This document shows, piece by piece, positions 15,313 through 24,501 of a stretch of 64,000 nt of DNA (position 1 is its first letter; every line of letters begins with the position of its first letter). The stretch spans positions 1-64,000 of the forward strand of contig NZ_QXJC01000004.1 in NCBI RefSeq assembly GCF_003570885.1, written 5' to 3'. The DNA comes from Simplicispira hankyongi (GTDB lineage Bacteria > Pseudomonadota > Gammaproteobacteria > Burkholderiales > Burkholderiaceae_C). Below the pieces are notes generated by a model, which was not told the DNA's origin, ran no database searches, and saw nothing but the letters and a program-made list of their open reading frames with translations. The position numbers were made by a program, and so were the translations under genes.

Positions 15313-16179
15313 TCACTTTGCCAGTTGCCTGCGAATGGCCTGCAACTCGCGCTTGCGCGCTGCGCTGACCACCGGGTAGCGCAGCTTCAGGCTTTCCATT
15401 GCATTGAGCACGATCTGCGACACGATCAGCCGCGCGTTGTCCTTGTCGTCGGCCGGCACGATGAACCAGGGCGAATCGGCCGTGCTGGTGGCGCTCAGGG
15501 CCTGGCCATAGGCTTGCATGTAGGCGTCCCAGAACTCGCGCTCGGCGATGTCGGCCTGGCTGAACTTCCAGTTCTTGTCGGGCTCGTCGATGCGCGCCAG
15601 CAGGCGCTTGCGCTGCTCTTCCTTCGACAGGTGCAGGAACACCTTGACGATGCGCGTGCCGTTGGCATGCAAATGCCTTTCCAGGTCGACGATCGAGCGG
15701 TAGCGGCCATGCCATACGGATTCGCCGGCAGCCGCATCGGGCAGGCCCTCGCTGTGCAGGATGCTGCTGTGTACGCGCACGATCAGCACCTCTTCGTAGT
15801 ACGAGCGGTTGAAAATGCCGATGCGCCCGCGCTCGGGCAGGTCGCGCGTGGTGCGCCAGAGGAAATCGTGCTGCAGTTCCTGCGCGCTCGGGTGCTGGAA
15901 GCTGAACACCTGGCAGCCTTGGGGGTTGACGCCCGACATCACGTGGCGGATGGCGCCGTCCTTACCGGCGGTGTCCATCGCCTGGAAGATCACCAACAGG
16001 GCGTGGCGGTTCGAGGCGTAGAGCAGGCGCTGCTGGTCGCTCAGCTGATCGACCTGGTCCTGCAGCAGTTTGCGGTACGCCTTCTTCGACTTGCACAGCG
16101 GTTTGACCTTCGTGGCCCAAAGGCTGAGATCGACCTCGTCGGCCTCCCGCACCTTGAATGCTTTGACATCGATGTTCAT
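15313..16179 (-). CDS. ppk2: Polyphosphate kinase 2 family protein
   Basis: A 288 aa single-domain PPK2. It has Walker A-like [16 protein letters not shown], the lid/Walker B region [19 protein letters not shown], and the FLWR segment before it. PPK2 enzymes transfer phosphate between polyphosphate and nucleotides. The [16 protein letters not shown] stretch resembles class III enzymes, which can phosphorylate AMP and ADP. ATG 16179 opens [10 protein letters not shown] and is preceded by a GAGGAAACC ribosome-binding site. It is convergent with the copB fragment. Class assignment is tentative. Confidence 0.88.
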   Translation of the reverse strand: MNIDVKAFKVREADEVDLSLWATKVKPLCKSKKAYRKLLQDQVDQLSDQQRLLYASNRHALLVIFQAMDTAGKDGAIRHVMSGVNPQGCQVFSFQHPSAQELQHDFLWRTTRDLPERGRIGIFNRSYYEEVLIVRVHSSILHSEGLPDAAAGESVWHGRYRSIVDLERHLHANGTRIVKVFLHLSKEEQRKRLLARIDEPDKNWKFSQADIAEREFWDAYMQAYGQALSATSTADSPWFIVPADDKDNARLIVSQIVLNAMESLKLRYPVVSAARKRELQAIRRQLAK

Positions 16180-16257
16180 ACGGTTTCCTCGTTTGTCGCC
16201 GCCACCTGAACGGGAGGACCTTGCAGGCCCCAGTCAGCCACCGGGGCCAGCGAGAGA

Positions 16258-16677
16258 TTGATCATCGCACCAACCCATTTGGCGCTGCTCCGCTGCCAGC
16301 GCCGGGCAGGCTGGGCATGGGGCGACACTCACGCGCTGTTCACGCAGGGCAAGCCGGTCGTTTTCGCGTTTTACGGCTACCCCTGGCTGATCCATCGCCT
16401 GGCTTACCGGCGCACCAACCACCACAACCTCCACGTGCGTGGCGACAAGGAAGAAGGCACGATCACCACCCCCTTCGACATGACGGTGTTGAACGACCTG
16501 GACCGCTTCCACCTCGTCATGGACACCGTCGATCGCTTGCCGCACACTGGCGCTGCGGGCGCCGCCTTGAAGGCCCGACTGGCGGCCAAGCTCGTGGAAC
16601 ACCACCGGTACATCCGCGAGCATGGCCAGGATCTGCCGGAAGTGCGCAACTGGCGCTGGAAGGGAGGCAAATCATGA
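16258..16677 (+). pseudogene. C-terminal fragment of xylulose-5-P/fructose-6-P phosphoketolase
   Basis: From about 16329 the frame reads the conserved end of phosphoketolase: KPVVFAFYGYPWLIHRL, RRTNHHNLHVRGDKEEGT, TPFDMTVLNDLDRFHLV and the final DLPEVRNWRW. Only about 115 of roughly 790 residues remain, and the thiamine-diphosphate domains are lost. The first 23 codons are unrelated. It overlaps the aldolase start by ATGA, showing that the phosphoketolase-aldolase operon existed before truncation and that the aldolase may once have been coupled to it. Confidence 0.82.
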
Positions 16678-17708
16678 CGTTTCCACAGGCTCCATTGATC
16701 GCGACGGCGCAGGCCCTGATGGCACCGGGCAAGGGCCTGCTCGCGATGGACGAGAGCGTAAGCACCTGCAACCGGCGCCTGTCCGAAGTGGGCATCGCGC
16801 AGACGGAGGAATCCCGTCGCCGCTATCGCGAGCTGCTGGTCACCGCGCCCGGCCTGTCCGAAGCCATCAGTGGTGCCATCCTGTTCGATGCGACCTTGCA
16901 GCAGAAGACCGGCGACGGTGTGCCGTTCGTCGATGTTTTGCGCGCCGCCGGCATCGTGGTCGGCATCAAGGTGGACGCCGGTGCGAAGGCCTTGGCAGGC
17001 CATGCCGCAGAGCATGTGACCGAAGGTCTGGACGGACTGCGCGAGCGCCTCGCGCGCTATGCATCGCTGGGCGCGCGGTTCGCCAAGTGGCGCGCGGTGC
17101 TGACCATTGGAGACGGTTTGCCCAGTCGGGCCTGCATGCTGGTCAACGCACACGCTCTGGCGCGCTATGCCGCCCTCTGCCAGGAAGCGCAACTCGTGCC
17201 CATCGTCGAGCCCGAGGTGCTGATGGACGGCGGGCACTCGCTGGCGCGGTGCAGCGACGTGACAACCGAGGTGCTGCACCAGGTTTTCGAGCAGCTCCAC
17301 CGCCAGGAGGTGGCGCTGGAGGGAATGGTGCTCAAGCCGAACATGGTGCTGCCCGGGTTGGCCTGCGAGCTGCCAGCTTCGGTGGACGAAGTCGCCGAAG
17401 CCACGCTGAATTGCCTGCGGCGCGCCGTGCCGGCCGCCGTTGCCGGCATCGCGTTCCTGTCCGGTGGCCAACCGGCCGCGCTGGCAACGGCGCGCTTGAA
17501 TGCCATGCACCAGCAAGCCAGCTTGCCCTGGCCACTCACCTTCTCGTTCGGGCGGGCGCTGCAGCAGCCGGCGCTCGGCCTGTGGGCCGGCAGCGATTCA
17601 AACCGCGTCGCTGCACAAAGCGCGTTGTTGCACCGCGCACGCTGCAATGGCGCGGCCGCGCGGGGCGCCTGGCGCCCTGCCATGGAGACCGAAGCATTTC
17701 CGGCATGA
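16674..17708 (+). CDS. Class I fructose-bisphosphate aldolase
   Basis: A 344 aa cytoplasmic enzyme of glycolysis and gluconeogenesis, cleaving fructose-1,6-bisphosphate to DHAP and glyceraldehyde-3-phosphate through a Schiff base. It shows GKGLLAMDES near residue 20, FDATLQQKT, IVEPEVLMDGGH, the Schiff-base lysine in MVLKPNMVLPG, and the C-terminal FLSGGQ and LTFSFGRALQ segments. Length fits the family. ATG 16674 has GGGAGG upstream and overlaps the phosphoketolase fragment stop. The C-terminus extends about 15 residues past the usual end and overlaps the next gene by 4 nt. Confidence 0.9.
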   Translation: MTFPQAPLIATAQALMAPGKGLLAMDESVSTCNRRLSEVGIAQTEESRRRYRELLVTAPGLSEAISGAILFDATLQQKTGDGVPFVDVLRAAGIVVGIKVDAGAKALAGHAAEHVTEGLDGLRERLARYASLGARFAKWRAVLTIGDGLPSRACMLVNAHALARYAALCQEAQLVPIVEPEVLMDGGHSLARCSDVTTEVLHQVFEQLHRQEVALEGMVLKPNMVLPGLACELPASVDEVAEATLNCLRRAVPAAVAGIAFLSGGQPAALATARLNAMHQQASLPWPLTFSFGRALQQPALGLWAGSDSNRVAAQSALLHRARCNGAAARGAWRPAMETEAFPA

Positions 17709-18304
17709 ACATCTGTCTGGTCCGCCACGGTGAAACCGCCTGGACGCTCACCGGCCAGCACACCGGTTTGACCGACCTGGGGCTGACTGCCCATGGCGAA
17801 GATGAATCGCGCGCCCTGGCGCCACGCCTGCGGGCCCTGGCTTTCACGCGCGTCTTGTCCAGCCCGCGCCTGCGCGCGCGCCAGACCTGTGCGCTCACCG
17901 GCTTCGGGGCAGCCAGCGAGATTGAGCCCGACTTGTCTGAATGGGACTACGGCCGCTACGAAGGCCGGACCTCTGCAGACATCCGCCAGGAGAACCCGGA
18001 ATGGAACATCTGGCGAGATGGCTGCCCCGGTGGCGAATCGCCCTTGGATGTCAGCGCGCGGGCCGACAGACTCATCTCGCGCCTTGGCACGGTGCAAGGC
18101 ACGGTGGCACTTTTCTCGCATGGCCAGTTCGGCGCCGCGCTTGCCGTGCGCTGTATCGGGCTGGCCCTGGTCGAAGGCCAGCACTTTGCGCTGCACACAG
18201 CCTCGGTAAGCGGGCTGGGCATCGACCCCCATCACCGGGATCGGCACACCATCGAATTGTGGAATGAACACCCCACCCTGTCATCGGACCCACCACCGGT
18301 CTAG
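17705..18304 (+). CDS. Histidine phosphatase (phosphoglycerate mutase-like) family protein
   Basis: 199 aa. The phosphohistidine motif LVRHGET is at residues 5-11, the second arginine is in SSPRLRARQT, an acidic EWDYGRYEG is present, and the second catalytic histidine is in ALFSHGQFG. These features fit the SixA/CobC/GpmB-like branch 2 phosphatases. Substrate unknown; the operon with class I aldolase suggests a sugar phosphate. It is coupled to the aldolase gene by an ATGA overlap. Confidence 0.85.
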   Translation: MNICLVRHGETAWTLTGQHTGLTDLGLTAHGEDESRALAPRLRALAFTRVLSSPRLRARQTCALTGFGAASEIEPDLSEWDYGRYEGRTSADIRQENPEWNIWRDGCPGGESPLDVSARADRLISRLGTVQGTVALFSHGQFGAALAVRCIGLALVEGQHFALHTASVSGLGIDPHHRDRHTIELWNEHPTLSSDPPPV

Positions 18305-18434
18305 CATCTGCACCCCCCACTGACGCTCCAACTTGCAACCCCCTCGGAACGTGTTCAAAGTCCTTTGGGTAGTAGGGCGAAGAATGCCAGATGGATGAAT
18401 TGCAAGCTGGTATTGGGCCAACGCTCGCACCTCT

Positions 18435-19355
18435 TCAGTGTGGGGTCCTGGGCAGCGTTACAGCGGGGGCCGGTGACCAGGCAGGTCGTTCGGTTGCTTG
18501 GGAATCGATGACAACCAGGTAGCGCCCCGACCATGGGCCCGTGACCCTGTCCTCGCGCAGAACCCAGAACAAGCGGTGCTGGAGCGCGGCAGCCTGTTCA
18601 TACGCCTGATCAATGAGCCCGTAGAGGTCGATGAACCTGTTCAGCGAGGCGGATATCCGTATGCATCCCTTGGATTGGGCGGTACCCAGGCGGGGCTCCA
18701 GAAAATCCGGATCGGTGGCGTGCATTTGCAGGCGCAGGGTACTGATCGCTCGATTCCCCCACCCTTTGGGCGCGCGCACCCAGCCAAAATCAAAAACCCG
18801 GGAACCCTTGGCGCCATATCCACGTATGCCTTGCGCATTGCGGGTGCCTTCGGCACGAAAGTCGAGGTGGACGGGGTCGTGCTCGAACAGGCCCAGCGGG
18901 GTGGCGAAGTGTTCAAACCGGCCGGGCAGACCTGTGGATACGGGCGATGCCCCCAGCAAACGCCACGGGTATCCCGCGCCACCCCAGAAGATCAGCATGG
19001 CCTGCACATGGGGGTTTCGGTCAACGAGCAAGGTGAACTGCGGAACGTCCAGCCAGCGATGGCCAGCATCAAAAGCCTGTTCAAGCGCGTCCGCGTACCT
19101 TGCCTCGTCCGCACGCGTGGGATAGAGCTGGGGCTGCACCGAAATGGAAAACTCATTGGCCAGCGGGATGGCTTGGCCAGCACCGGTGGCCCCGGCCGCC
19201 TGGCCATCAGGCCCGCTGTCAGCGGCCGCTTGGCAACAACTCAGCGCCAGGATGCATGACCACCCGACACGCAGGGCAGCCCGCCGCGCCGTACCCGCGC
19301 GGGACTGCCTGCCCCCATGGCACGCAGTGAAGGAACCGATGGGCACAGCTTTCAT
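18435..19355 (-). CDS. L,D-transpeptidase (YkuD) family protein
   Basis: A 306 aa exported protein with an N-terminal basic region and a hydrophobic signal ending near SCCQAAA (about residues 40-47). The catalytic motif SKGCIRIS carries the nucleophilic Cys, and the upstream His-containing HFATPLGLFEH segment lies in the usual place. YkuD enzymes cross-link peptidoglycan or attach proteins to it in the periplasm. I chose ATG 19355 because GGGAGGT precedes it; the frame opens further to 19472 without a ribosome-binding site. It lies alone on the minus strand, convergent with the phosphatase gene. Confidence 0.82.
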   Translation of the reverse strand: MKAVPIGSFTACHGGRQSRAGTARRAALRVGWSCILALSCCQAAADSGPDGQAAGATGAGQAIPLANEFSISVQPQLYPTRADEARYADALEQAFDAGHRWLDVPQFTLLVDRNPHVQAMLIFWGGAGYPWRLLGASPVSTGLPGRFEHFATPLGLFEHDPVHLDFRAEGTRNAQGIRGYGAKGSRVFDFGWVRAPKGWGNRAISTLRLQMHATDPDFLEPRLGTAQSKGCIRISASLNRFIDLYGLIDQAYEQAAALQHRLFWVLREDRVTGPWSGRYLVVIDSQATERPAWSPAPAVTLPRTPH

Positions 19356-19464
19356 GCGTACCTCCCGCTTGGTGTGGTGTAGACGTATTCCGGCTGGACA
19401 GACGCCATTGTTCCCAAATCTGCGGAGGATTTGGATGCTGCTGCGGGAGTTTGGAACAAGAATA

Positions 19465-19489
19465 CCCGCCATCCCCGAAGGGTGGCGGG
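19465..19489 (-). terminator. Hairpin terminator after the Crp/Fnr gene
   Basis: CCCGCCA and TGGCGGG with inner CCC/GGG form a 10-bp stem with one bulged T around a CGAA loop (TTCG on the minus strand). The minus strand continues into TATTCTTG. It lies 28 nt beyond the regulator stop and before the L,D-transpeptidase promoter region. Confidence 0.5.
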
Positions 19490-19517
19490 CCCGATACCAT
19501 TCTTCAGGCTTGAGAGA

Positions 19518-20354
19518 TCAGGCCGCCAATGGACGCAGGCTCCCTCTGGTCCGTCTGGGAATGAGGCTCCGGTTGCGCAGCAGGGCCGAATCGTCCACCG
19601 GCCGGCGCGTACTGCGCGAGAAGGCCTTGAGCCCGCCCATATCGAGAATTTCGACTTCGCGATCGTCCACGTACAACAGCCCCATCGCCGAGAGCGCACC
19701 AAAACAACGGCTCACCGTTTCGTGCGCCACGCCCAGGAGGCTGGCAATCTCGCGGCGGCCCATGCGCAAGTGAAACCGCAGTGGCGACTGGCCGCAATCC
19801 GCCAGTCGCTTGGAGAGCTGGATCAGGAAGCGGGCCAGGCGCACATCGGACGCCACCGCCGCCAGGATGTCCACAAGCTCACGGCTGCGCGTGAGCGTCA
19901 GGCTGCCGGCCTGCTGTAGCGCGAAGGCGAACGGCGGGACGGTTTTGCAGAGCCCCTCGATCTCTCGCCGGGGGACAACAAAAACGGTCGACTCGTCCAG
20001 CGCGAGGATGGCAATGGGGTGGGATTCCATGCAGAGCGCGTCAAACCCCAATAACTCGCCTCGGATGGCGAACGCGAGAACCTGTTCGTACCCATCCTCA
20101 TCGGTCCGGAACACCTTGAAAGTCCCCGAACGCACGAAAAAGAGAGCGTCGGCCAGTGCGCCTTGGTGTACCAGACTCGCACCCGCATGGAGCGTGCGCA
20201 GGTTCACCTGAACGTTTTCGGCTGCGCCTTGTTGGGCAAACGGCACACCGCACATCTGCAACAGGTCCGCCATGGTCGCAACGGGCAGAGCGGCCGATGC
20301 GCCGCTGCGCGGCAGGTGAATGTGGGCGATCGGCCCTGAAATGCTGCTGTTCAT
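19518..20354 (-). CDS. Crp/Fnr family transcriptional regulator
   Basis: 278 aa: an N-terminal extension, a cyclic-nucleotide-binding-type beta-barrel (about residues 35-155), a dimer helix, and a C-terminal helix-turn-helix. The recognition helix GVAHETVSRCFGAL has the E--SR pattern of FNR proteins, so a TTGAT-type half site is expected. The four-cysteine iron-sulfur cluster motif of FNR is absent; Cys35 is isolated. It is therefore a DNR/other-branch regulator rather than a classical oxygen sensor. It is divergent from the kinase-regulator pair, and the dyad at 20493-20508 lies between them. Confidence 0.85.
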   Translation of the reverse strand: MNSSISGPIAHIHLPRSGASAALPVATMADLLQMCGVPFAQQGAAENVQVNLRTLHAGASLVHQGALADALFFVRSGTFKVFRTDEDGYEQVLAFAIRGELLGFDALCMESHPIAILALDESTVFVVPRREIEGLCKTVPPFAFALQQAGSLTLTRSRELVDILAAVASDVRLARFLIQLSKRLADCGQSPLRFHLRMGRREIASLLGVAHETVSRCFGALSAMGLLYVDDREVEILDMGGLKAFSRSTRRPVDDSALLRNRSLIPRRTRGSLRPLAA

Positions 20355-20492
20355 CGGGGATTTCCTCCTGATGAGAACGTGAAATATCTAGAATTTTCAG
20401 TTTGTGGCCCATGCCACCATCACACAATCGGACTGAGGATTCGAATGCACTCAGAAAATCCGGTTTTGGACTGGGCACTTGTCCGATGAAAT

Positions 20493-20508
20493 ATCAGAAA
20501 AATCTGAT
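20493..20508. promoter_or_regulatory. Dyad in the divergent Crp/Fnr - kinase intergenic region
   Basis: ATCAGA-AAAA-TCTGAT is a perfect 6-bp dyad with a 4-nt spacer. It lies 49 nt before the kinase ATG and 139 nt from the regulator ATG. The geometry (two half sites, 4-nt spacer) is that of Crp/Fnr sites, but the half site differs from TTGAT. Confidence 0.4.
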
Positions 20509-20556
20509 GGGCTGAAAGGCCCAGACCGGCCTACGATGAATGCTTGACAGGAGGTC

Positions 20557-22083
20557 ATGGTGCACAAAGCGGGTTCTCTTGCCGATCCCATGGACATCGA
20601 CTCGGCCATTCCATCAGGCGCCGTCCAGGGAGCCCTGGATGGCATCGTCGCCATTGATGAGGCGATGCGCATCGTAATGGTCAACCCCTCAGCTCAGCGC
20701 ATGTTTGGCCGCACGGCCCAGCAACTGCTGGGCCGTGACTTGTCCGAGCTCATTCCCGCCGGAGCGCAGGAGGCCCATGCCGCACATGTGCGGCAATTCA
20801 TGGCCTCCGAGGTGCCGGAACGCCCCATGCTCGGTCGGGGACAGCTGATGGGTCTGCGCGCCAATGGAGAGAAATTTCCGCTGGAAGCCGCAATCAGCCA
20901 GTTGGATGTTTGCGGCGACCTGGGCGGACAGCGCTACTACACCGCACTGCTGCGGGATGCCAGCCATGAGCAGGAGTTGGTCGCCACGATTGCGCAGCTC
21001 AACCGGCGGCTGCGCTCGCTGTTCGAACTGCTGCCCGTGGCCGTCTGGGTCACGGAAGGCGAATGGGTGGTCTATTCCAACATGGCCTGTGCAAGGCTTT
21101 TTGGGGTGGCGCGGCGCGAGAGCCTGGCCGGGCGCTCCATCTACGAATTTCTTGATCCGGCCATACACGACGTCGTTCGGCACAAGGTGGCGCAGGCACT
21201 GAGCACACAGGAAGCTGTGCATTCCATGCACAGCCGGATTACCCGGCTCGATGGATCTTCCCGTGATGTGGAGATGGTGCTCGCCGCGCTGCCGGATCAC
21301 TCGCGAACCTTGGTGCAGATGGTCCTCTCCGACGTCACGAAGCAATCACAGGAGCGGCGTGACCTGCTGACGTCGCGAAGCACGCTGCGGGATCTGGCCG
21401 CGAGCCTGGTCGATGCACGCGAAGAAGAGCGCCGAAACATTGCACGCGAGCTGCACGACGAACTGGGCCAGCGGCTGACGGCCTTGAAGCTGGAACTCTC
21501 CGCGCTCGATCAATCCAACGCGGTGTGCATCCCGCCGCAGCGCATGCAGTCCATGATCGAAATGGTGGACGACACCGTGTCCGCAACCCGGCGGATCTCC
21601 ATGGACTTGCGCCCGCTGATGCTGGACGATCTTGGCCTGCAGGCGGCCATCGAGTGGCTGGCGCAGGAGTTCGAGCGGCGTGCGGGATTGAAGATTGCGC
21701 TCAACCTTGATCCGGCCCCGGACCCGATGCATCAGAAGGTCTTGACCGCACTCTACCGCATCGTGCAGGAAGCCCTGACCAATATCGTGCGGCACTCGGG
21801 TGCAGACCACGTGGCGATCGCCATCACCCATACAGGCTCGATGGTCGAGCTCCATATCGAGGACAACGGCCGGGGGTTTCCCGGCCAGCCGCTGCAGACG
21901 CCCAAGGGGTCGTTCGGCCTGATCGGCATTCAGGAGCGGGTGCTCATGATGGGCGGCCAGCTGGACATCGGCAACCAGCCAGATGGCGGCGCGAGGCTGG
22001 TCGTGAAGCTGCCCCTTTCTGCGGAGCAGGAGAGCACGGGATATCCCGATGAAGGCAGTTGCGTTTCGGGAGCCCTCGCTTGA
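20557..22083 (+). CDS. PAS-domain sensor histidine kinase, NarX-like class (HisKA_3)
   Basis: 508 aa without membrane helices, so cytoplasmic. It has two PAS domains (about residues 20-135 and 150-265), the HisKA_3 dimerisation/phospho-acceptor segment RNIARELHDELGQRLTALKLELS with its histidine near 302, and an HATPase_c domain with N-box EALTNIVRHS and G-boxes DNGRGF and GLIGIQERV. ATG 20557 has AGGAGG 4 nt upstream. It forms a pair with the overlapping NarL-type regulator. The signal is unknown; PAS domains and context suggest redox or oxygen. Confidence 0.88.
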   Translation: MVHKAGSLADPMDIDSAIPSGAVQGALDGIVAIDEAMRIVMVNPSAQRMFGRTAQQLLGRDLSELIPAGAQEAHAAHVRQFMASEVPERPMLGRGQLMGLRANGEKFPLEAAISQLDVCGDLGGQRYYTALLRDASHEQELVATIAQLNRRLRSLFELLPVAVWVTEGEWVVYSNMACARLFGVARRESLAGRSIYEFLDPAIHDVVRHKVAQALSTQEAVHSMHSRITRLDGSSRDVEMVLAALPDHSRTLVQMVLSDVTKQSQERRDLLTSRSTLRDLAASLVDAREEERRNIARELHDELGQRLTALKLELSALDQSNAVCIPPQRMQSMIEMVDDTVSATRRISMDLRPLMLDDLGLQAAIEWLAQEFERRAGLKIALNLDPAPDPMHQKVLTALYRIVQEALTNIVRHSGADHVAIAITHTGSMVELHIEDNGRGFPGQPLQTPKGSFGLIGIQERVLMMGGQLDIGNQPDGGARLVVKLPLSAEQESTGYPDEGSCVSGALA

Positions 22084-22775
22084 GCGAATCGGGGCTCAAG
22101 CCCATGCTCAGGCTGCTGCTGGTCGATGACCACACCGTGGTGCGCGAGGGCCTCAAACGCCTCATCTGCCCGTTGGCGGACAAATGGAGCATCACCGAAG
22201 CCGGCACCGGCTATCAGGCGCTGGAGCTCCTGCGGCACCAGCCCTTTGATCTGGCGATTGTCGATCTGTCCTTGCCGGGTATGAGCGGGCTGGACCTCAT
22301 ACGACGCATCAAAGGCGAGTACCCGTCCGTGGCGGTTCTGGTGCTGACGATGCACAGCGAAGAGCAGTACGCGATTCGCGCGCTGCAAGCGGGCGCGAAC
22401 GGCTATGTAACCAAGGACACCGCAGCCACCGATCTGGTGGCTGCGGTGCGCAAAGTAGCGTCGGGCGGGGTGTTCCTGTCTGCGCAACTGGCCGAGCGCA
22501 TGGTGTTGCAACTCAATGGGCAGCGCCACGTACCCGACATCCAAGTCTTATCGAACCGGGAGCTGGACATCTTGCAGCGGATCGTCAACGGGCAACGCCC
22601 GGTTGAGATCGCCAACGCTTTGAATCTGTCGATCAAGACGGTGAGCACCCACAAAAGGCATGTCCAGGAAAAACTGCGGCTTGACTCCACGGCCGCGCTG
22701 GTGCGCTTCGGGTTGGAGCACCGGCTGGGCAGGGAGATCCTAGGGCCCCCCTCGGAGGACGCGGGTGAAGCGTAA
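22080..22775 (+). CDS. NarL/FixJ-family response regulator
   Basis: A receiver domain begins LLLVDDHTVVREGL, with phospho-acceptor Asp in IVDLSLPG and Lys in GYVTKD. A LuxR-type helix-turn-helix follows: LSNRELDILQRIVNGQRPVEIANALNLS. The start is uncertain. TTG 22080 overlaps the kinase stop (TTGA) and has GGGAG 7 nt upstream; ATG 22104 would remove 8 residues without harming the receiver; the frame itself is open from 22059. Partner of the preceding kinase by overlap. Target genes are probably within this island, for example the alcohol dehydrogenase 73 nt downstream. Confidence 0.87.
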   Translation: MSESGLKPMLRLLLVDDHTVVREGLKRLICPLADKWSITEAGTGYQALELLRHQPFDLAIVDLSLPGMSGLDLIRRIKGEYPSVAVLVLTMHSEEQYAIRALQAGANGYVTKDTAATDLVAAVRKVASGGVFLSAQLAERMVLQLNGQRHVPDIQVLSNRELDILQRIVNGQRPVEIANALNLSIKTVSTHKRHVQEKLRLDSTAALVRFGLEHRLGREILGPPSEDAGEA

Positions 22776-22848
22776 AACCGGTCCGGCTGCAAGGACTGCA
22801 AGGGCAGCACGCGTCCGCACCGTTCGCTAGCGATGAAAGGGCCGTGAA

Positions 22849-23856
22849 ATGGACAACACAATGCGGGCCATGGTGCTGGAGCAACCCGGTACGCACCTGC
22901 GCCTGATGCGCCGTGCGGTGCCACAACCCAGCGCCGGACAGGTCTTGATCGCGGTGGAGGCCTGCGGCGTGTGCCGAACCGACCTGCATCTGGTAGATGG
23001 CGAGCTACCGGACACCGTGCTGCCCATGACCCCCGGCCACGAGATCGTGGGCCGCATCGCTGCGCTGGGAGAAGGCGTGCAGACCTGGCAGACCGGGCAG
23101 CGCGTGGGCGTTCCCTGGCTGGGCTGGACCTGCGGCGCTTGCCGCTTCTGCCGCTCCGGGCGAGAAAATCTGTGCGAACGGGCACGCTTTACCGGTTACC
23201 AGATTCCAGGCGGCTATGCGGAGTACACCGTGGCCGATGCGCGCTACTGCTTCGCACTGCCCGATGGGCCCGCGCCCGAATGCCTGGCCCCACTGCTGTG
23301 CGCGGGGCTGATCGGTTACCGCGCACTGCGCATGGCGGGCGACGCACGGCGGCTTGGGGTGTATGGCTTTGGCGCGGCGGCCCACCTGGTCACCCAGGTG
23401 GCGCGGCGTCAGGGGCGCGAGGTCTACGCGCTGACGCGCCCAGGCGACACCGGCAGCCAGGCGTTCGCGCGCAGCCTGGGAGCAGCCTGGGCCGGGGGCT
23501 CAGACGAATCCCCCCCGCAGCCGCTGGACGCTGTGCTGATTTTTGCGCCTGTGGGCGAGTTGGTTCCGGCTGCGCTGCGGCATGTAGACCCCGGTGGCTG
23601 CGTGGTGTGTGCCGGTATCCACATGAGCGACATTCCGTCGTTTCCCTACGCCTGGCTCTGGGGAGAACGATCGCTGCGGTCGGTAGCCAACCTGACGCGT
23701 CGCGACGGCGACGAATTCTTCGAACTGGTGCGGCATGCGCCGCTGCAGACGGCTGTGCATGTGTTTGCATTGGAGCAGGCCAACGAGGCGCTGGACAAGT
23801 TGCGCCATGGCGCATTCCAGGGTGCGGCCGTGTTGCGCATGGCCGCGCCCACCTGA
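22849..23856 (+). CDS. Zinc-dependent alcohol dehydrogenase family protein
   Basis: 335 aa, medium-chain dehydrogenase/reductase. Catalytic zinc ligands are visible in ACGVCRTDLH and TPGHEIVG. The structural zinc site is CGACRFCRSGRENLC (four Cys). The Rossmann glycine motif is GVYGFGAAAH, slightly different from GxGxxG. Length is typical of AdhP/AdhA-type enzymes, and GYQIPGGYAEY is the usual substrate-domain motif. It would oxidise alcohols or reduce aldehydes with NAD(P). In the island it may act as a fermentative electron sink. Confidence 0.87.
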   Translation: MDNTMRAMVLEQPGTHLRLMRRAVPQPSAGQVLIAVEACGVCRTDLHLVDGELPDTVLPMTPGHEIVGRIAALGEGVQTWQTGQRVGVPWLGWTCGACRFCRSGRENLCERARFTGYQIPGGYAEYTVADARYCFALPDGPAPECLAPLLCAGLIGYRALRMAGDARRLGVYGFGAAAHLVTQVARRQGREVYALTRPGDTGSQAFARSLGAAWAGGSDESPPQPLDAVLIFAPVGELVPAALRHVDPGGCVVCAGIHMSDIPSFPYAWLWGERSLRSVANLTRRDGDEFFELVRHAPLQTAVHVFALEQANEALDKLRHGAFQGAAVLRMAAPT

Positions 23857-23869
23857 ACGACGGCACCGG

Positions 23870-24490
23870 TCAGGACTTGAGCAGCCTGATCACCTCCTCA
23901 TCCTCGATCTGGTGAAAATCGCGGTAGAACTGGCCGACAGCCTGAAAATCATCAGGAACCTGCAGGCAGACCATCTCGTCTGCAAGCGGCCGGATCCGCT
24001 CCAGCGCTTCGCGCGAGGCAACGGGCACAGCGCAGACCAGGCGGGCTGGACGGTGTTGGCGCACGCTGTGCAGGGCAGCCGTCATGGTCGCGCCGGTAGC
24101 CAAACCGTCGTCCACCACGATCACGATCCGGCCGGCCGGATCGATGGGGGTGCGCAGCGGTGAATACATCGCACGTCGCGCTTGAAGCACCTGGAGCTGC
24201 CGACGCTTTTCCGCGTCGATGTACCGGGAGTCGGCGCCCATCGCTGCCGCGTAGGGCGCAATGGTGCACCAGCCGTTTTCGTCAATGGCACCGATGGCGA
24301 GTTCGGGTTGGTAGGGTGCCTGCAGCTTGCGCACCAGCACCACGTCAAAGTCCCCCTCCAGAAGGTCCGCCAACCTCCTGCCCATGGGCACGGCACCACG
24401 GGGAATGGCAAGCACCAACGGCGACTGGCGCCGATAGGTGTCCAAGCGAGTGGCCAGCTGGCAGGCGGCATCTTCACGGTTCTTGAACAT
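23870..24490 (-). CDS. Phosphoribosyltransferase domain protein
   Basis: 206 aa type I phosphoribosyltransferase fold. The PRPP loop is IVIVVDDGLATGATM (about residues 121-135), and the N-terminal AIPRGAVPMG holds the PPi loop. This family is often annotated as a predicted phosphoribosyltransferase in stress clusters with universal stress proteins; the substrate is unknown. It is third in a minus-strand group of groEL fragment, hydrolase, PyrR-like, this gene. Confidence 0.83.
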   Translation of the reverse strand: MFKNREDAACQLATRLDTYRRQSPLVLAIPRGAVPMGRRLADLLEGDFDVVLVRKLQAPYQPELAIGAIDENGWCTIAPYAAAMGADSRYIDAEKRRQLQVLQARRAMYSPLRTPIDPAGRIVIVVDDGLATGATMTAALHSVRQHRPARLVCAVPVASREALERIRPLADEMVCLQVPDDFQAVGQFYRDFHQIEDEEVIRLLKS

Positions 24491-24501
24491 GGCGACCCCA
24501 T

